Of a DNA stretch of 64,000 nt, positions 62,651 through 64,000 are shown in pieces (positions within the stretch are counted from its first letter, which is position 1; the number at the start of each line of letters is the position of its first letter). Origin of the DNA: Pichia kudriavzevii (taxonomy: Eukaryota; Ascomycota; Pichiomycetes; Pichiales; Pichiaceae); NCBI RefSeq assembly GCF_003054445.1, contig NC_042506.1, forward strand, positions 1,495,501 to 1,559,500, read 5' to 3'. Below the pieces are notes generated by a model. That model was not told where the DNA came from, searched no databases, and was given only the letters and a program-made list of their open reading frames with translations. A program made the translations under genes and the position numbers.

Positions 62651-64000
62651 ATGGACAAAGGGGGGCATAAGAGGGCACGTGTTGTGAAGCGACCACGGAG
62701 AGATGGTGGGTTGGATATTACGAAGATTGCAAAGACATTAAAGATGCCTGAACATGACCCAGAAACTGACATGATTGAGGAACCTCAACTGAAACTGCAG
62801 TCTAAACTTCAGCCTAAACAACAGTCTAAACTTCAGCCTAAACAACAGCCTAAACAACAGCCTAAACAACAGCCTAAACAACAGCCTAAATCCCAATCTA
62901 ATCGACAAGCTAAACCACGGCCGAAACCCCGGCCTAAGCAAGAGCCTAAACCAAAAACTAAAACGAAAGCAAAATCCAAAAACCCACCCAAACAAAAGGC
63001 GGTTAGTAAAACGCAGACAAACGGTGTGGATCTGAGTCCTGAACCTAGAAATATATCACTATTTGACGTCTTAGATATGTCTGAAGATCCACTCGTTAAT
63101 GACCCAGAGGAAGTGTTTGTGCTTGAATCACCGAAGAAGAAAAGAAAAACAAAGGGAAGTGAAGAGAGGGTCAATTTGACCGAAAAAATCACACAAGAGA
63201 TACCTCAGGGTTTGAGATTTGATAAAGCAAAGAAAGTCCAGATTGTGAACAGAGACGAGAGAAACAACGAAGAAAATAGGGAACAGATCGAGAGAAGCGT
63301 ACGAAGAGAAAGAATAGAGCCTAAAAGCCCAAGCATCATACGGAGACAATCAAGCAGTATTAGTCCCGAAAGTACCATACCACTTAATGATACAATTGGA
63401 CGACCATTCCAAGATATTCTACCGCCTGTTTTGTCAAGACGTTCGTCATTGGCTAGTAGAGGACGAAGGTTATCCAATCTGGGAAACGGGTTTCAAGGAG
63501 AACCTCATGAGTCTATTCCTATAAATGAACTACACAAGCATATGGATATTTCATTGCCAGAACCAATTAGACTGAAACAATTGATTGTCTGGATATCCAA
63601 GAGAATGATGAAGGAGGAGAAATGGGCTAAACAAAAGACTCTGATTGATAATTTCATCAAGAAAATCATAGATGGAAAAGTTGATATTGACTGGTGGGTT
63701 GATGATGATGATGGTGGTGGTGGTGGTGGTGACTGTGAAAAGAACGAAGAAGAAGGTGGAAGTCTGGGTAAAGAGGCAGAGGATGTTTCTGCGGTCTTGA
63801 AAGTTGATATACCGAATGTAGACTGGGAAGAGCCAATCAACAAAACCATTGAAACACCCAACACGCCTGTACTGCCTGAACTGACGGCGGTGTGGAGGCG
63901 ATTACGAAAATTTGAGAGATGTATTTCCAGGATCCACAAGATACACGAAATGGTACGTAGAGTTAGCGAGCATAAGGAAGATGTGATTGTACAAGAGCTA
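62651..64000 (+). CDS. DSN1: Kinetochore MIND complex subunit DSN1 (partial, runs off right edge)
   Basis: 450 codons from the ATG at 62651 with no stop before the window ends. The N-terminus is basic, with a Gln-Pro-Lys array around 49-80 and nuclear-localisation-like SPKKKRKTKG near 163-172. The Dsn1/Mis13 signature lies at about 263-310: SRRSSLASRGRRLSNLGNG, then PHESIPINELHKHMDISLPEPIRLKQLI (core HESIP, ELHKH, LPEPIR). Ser265/266 and Ser275 lie in Aurora/Ipl1 sites, spaced like Ser240 and Ser250 in Saccharomyces Dsn1. An acidic Asp/Gly stretch at 356-366 and coiled-coil sequence follow. Dsn1 with Mtw1, Nnf1 and Nsl1 links the centromere to the Ndc80 complex. Confidence 0.88.
   Translation, partial: MDKGGHKRARVVKRPRRDGGLDITKIAKTLKMPEHDPETDMIEEPQLKLQSKLQPKQQSKLQPKQQPKQQPKQQPKQQPKSQSNRQAKPRPKPRPKQEPKPKTKTKAKSKNPPKQKAVSKTQTNGVDLSPEPRNISLFDVLDMSEDPLVNDPEEVFVLESPKKKRKTKGSEERVNLTEKITQEIPQGLRFDKAKKVQIVNRDERNNEENREQIERSVRRERIEPKSPSIIRRQSSSISPESTIPLNDTIGRPFQDILPPVLSRRSSLASRGRRLSNLGNGFQGEPHESIPINELHKHMDISLPEPIRLKQLIVWISKRMMKEEKWAKQKTLIDNFIKKIIDGKVDIDWWVDDDDGGGGGGDCEKNEEEGGSLGKEAEDVSAVLKVDIPNVDWEEPINKTIETPNTPVLPELTAVWRRLRKFERCISRIHKIHEMVRRVSEHKEDVIVQEL

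Overview
The window is nuclear DNA of a budding yeast (Saccharomycotina), most likely of the Pichiaceae and resembling Pichia kudriavzevii and relatives; this placement is inferred from gene families, not from a database search. The host genes read as uninterrupted frames. CTG falls at positions that are leucine across families (the hexose transporter near 15271 and the BUR1 kinase near 28285), so CTG is read as Leu and the CUG-Ser yeasts are unlikely. In several genes the longest open frame begins at a TTG or GTG; I moved those starts to the first plausible ATG.

Left arm (1-14592): about 14 kb with no recognisable host gene. It holds one broken Ty3/Gypsy retroelement (about 5640-8755) with its 3' LTR, a short tandem repeat, and the promoter of a hexose transporter. 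It could be pericentromeric or subtelomeric; the sequence does not decide.

Middle (14593-43574): HXT/RAG1-type sugar transporter; a solo LTR with a perfect 5-bp target duplication just upstream of tRNA-Gly(GCC); an ADIP/Msd1-like coiled-coil protein; AKR1; pyruvate kinase; a 1.1-kb minisatellite of 20-bp units; an STP1/STP2-like zinc-finger factor with about 36 glutamines; BUR1; an MRS2/MFM1 magnesium channel; an SPS1-like GCK kinase; a 1462-residue protein of unknown family with 20 exact 12-residue repeats that alternate in charge; AIM3; a probable IML3/CENP-L; and ISA2.

Right (43788-64000): FUN26; EMP24; MIC19; then six minus-strand genes in a row (UBP6, HRQ1, SUI2, an ERP3-like p24, APL1, a CAF120/SKG3-like PH protein); APS3; CBP4; a 2.4-kb gene-free stretch; and the first 450 codons of DSN1, which runs off the right edge.

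Themes: glucose use (transporter and pyruvate kinase), vesicle traffic (two p24 proteins, AP-2 beta, AP-3 sigma, AKR1, AIM3), mitochondria (MRS2/MFM1, ISA2, MIC19, CBP4), and chromosome segregation (DSN1, probable IML3/CENP-L, ADIP-like). The best candidates for something undescribed are the 1462-residue repeat protein, the ADIP-like protein and the divergent CENP-L candidate.
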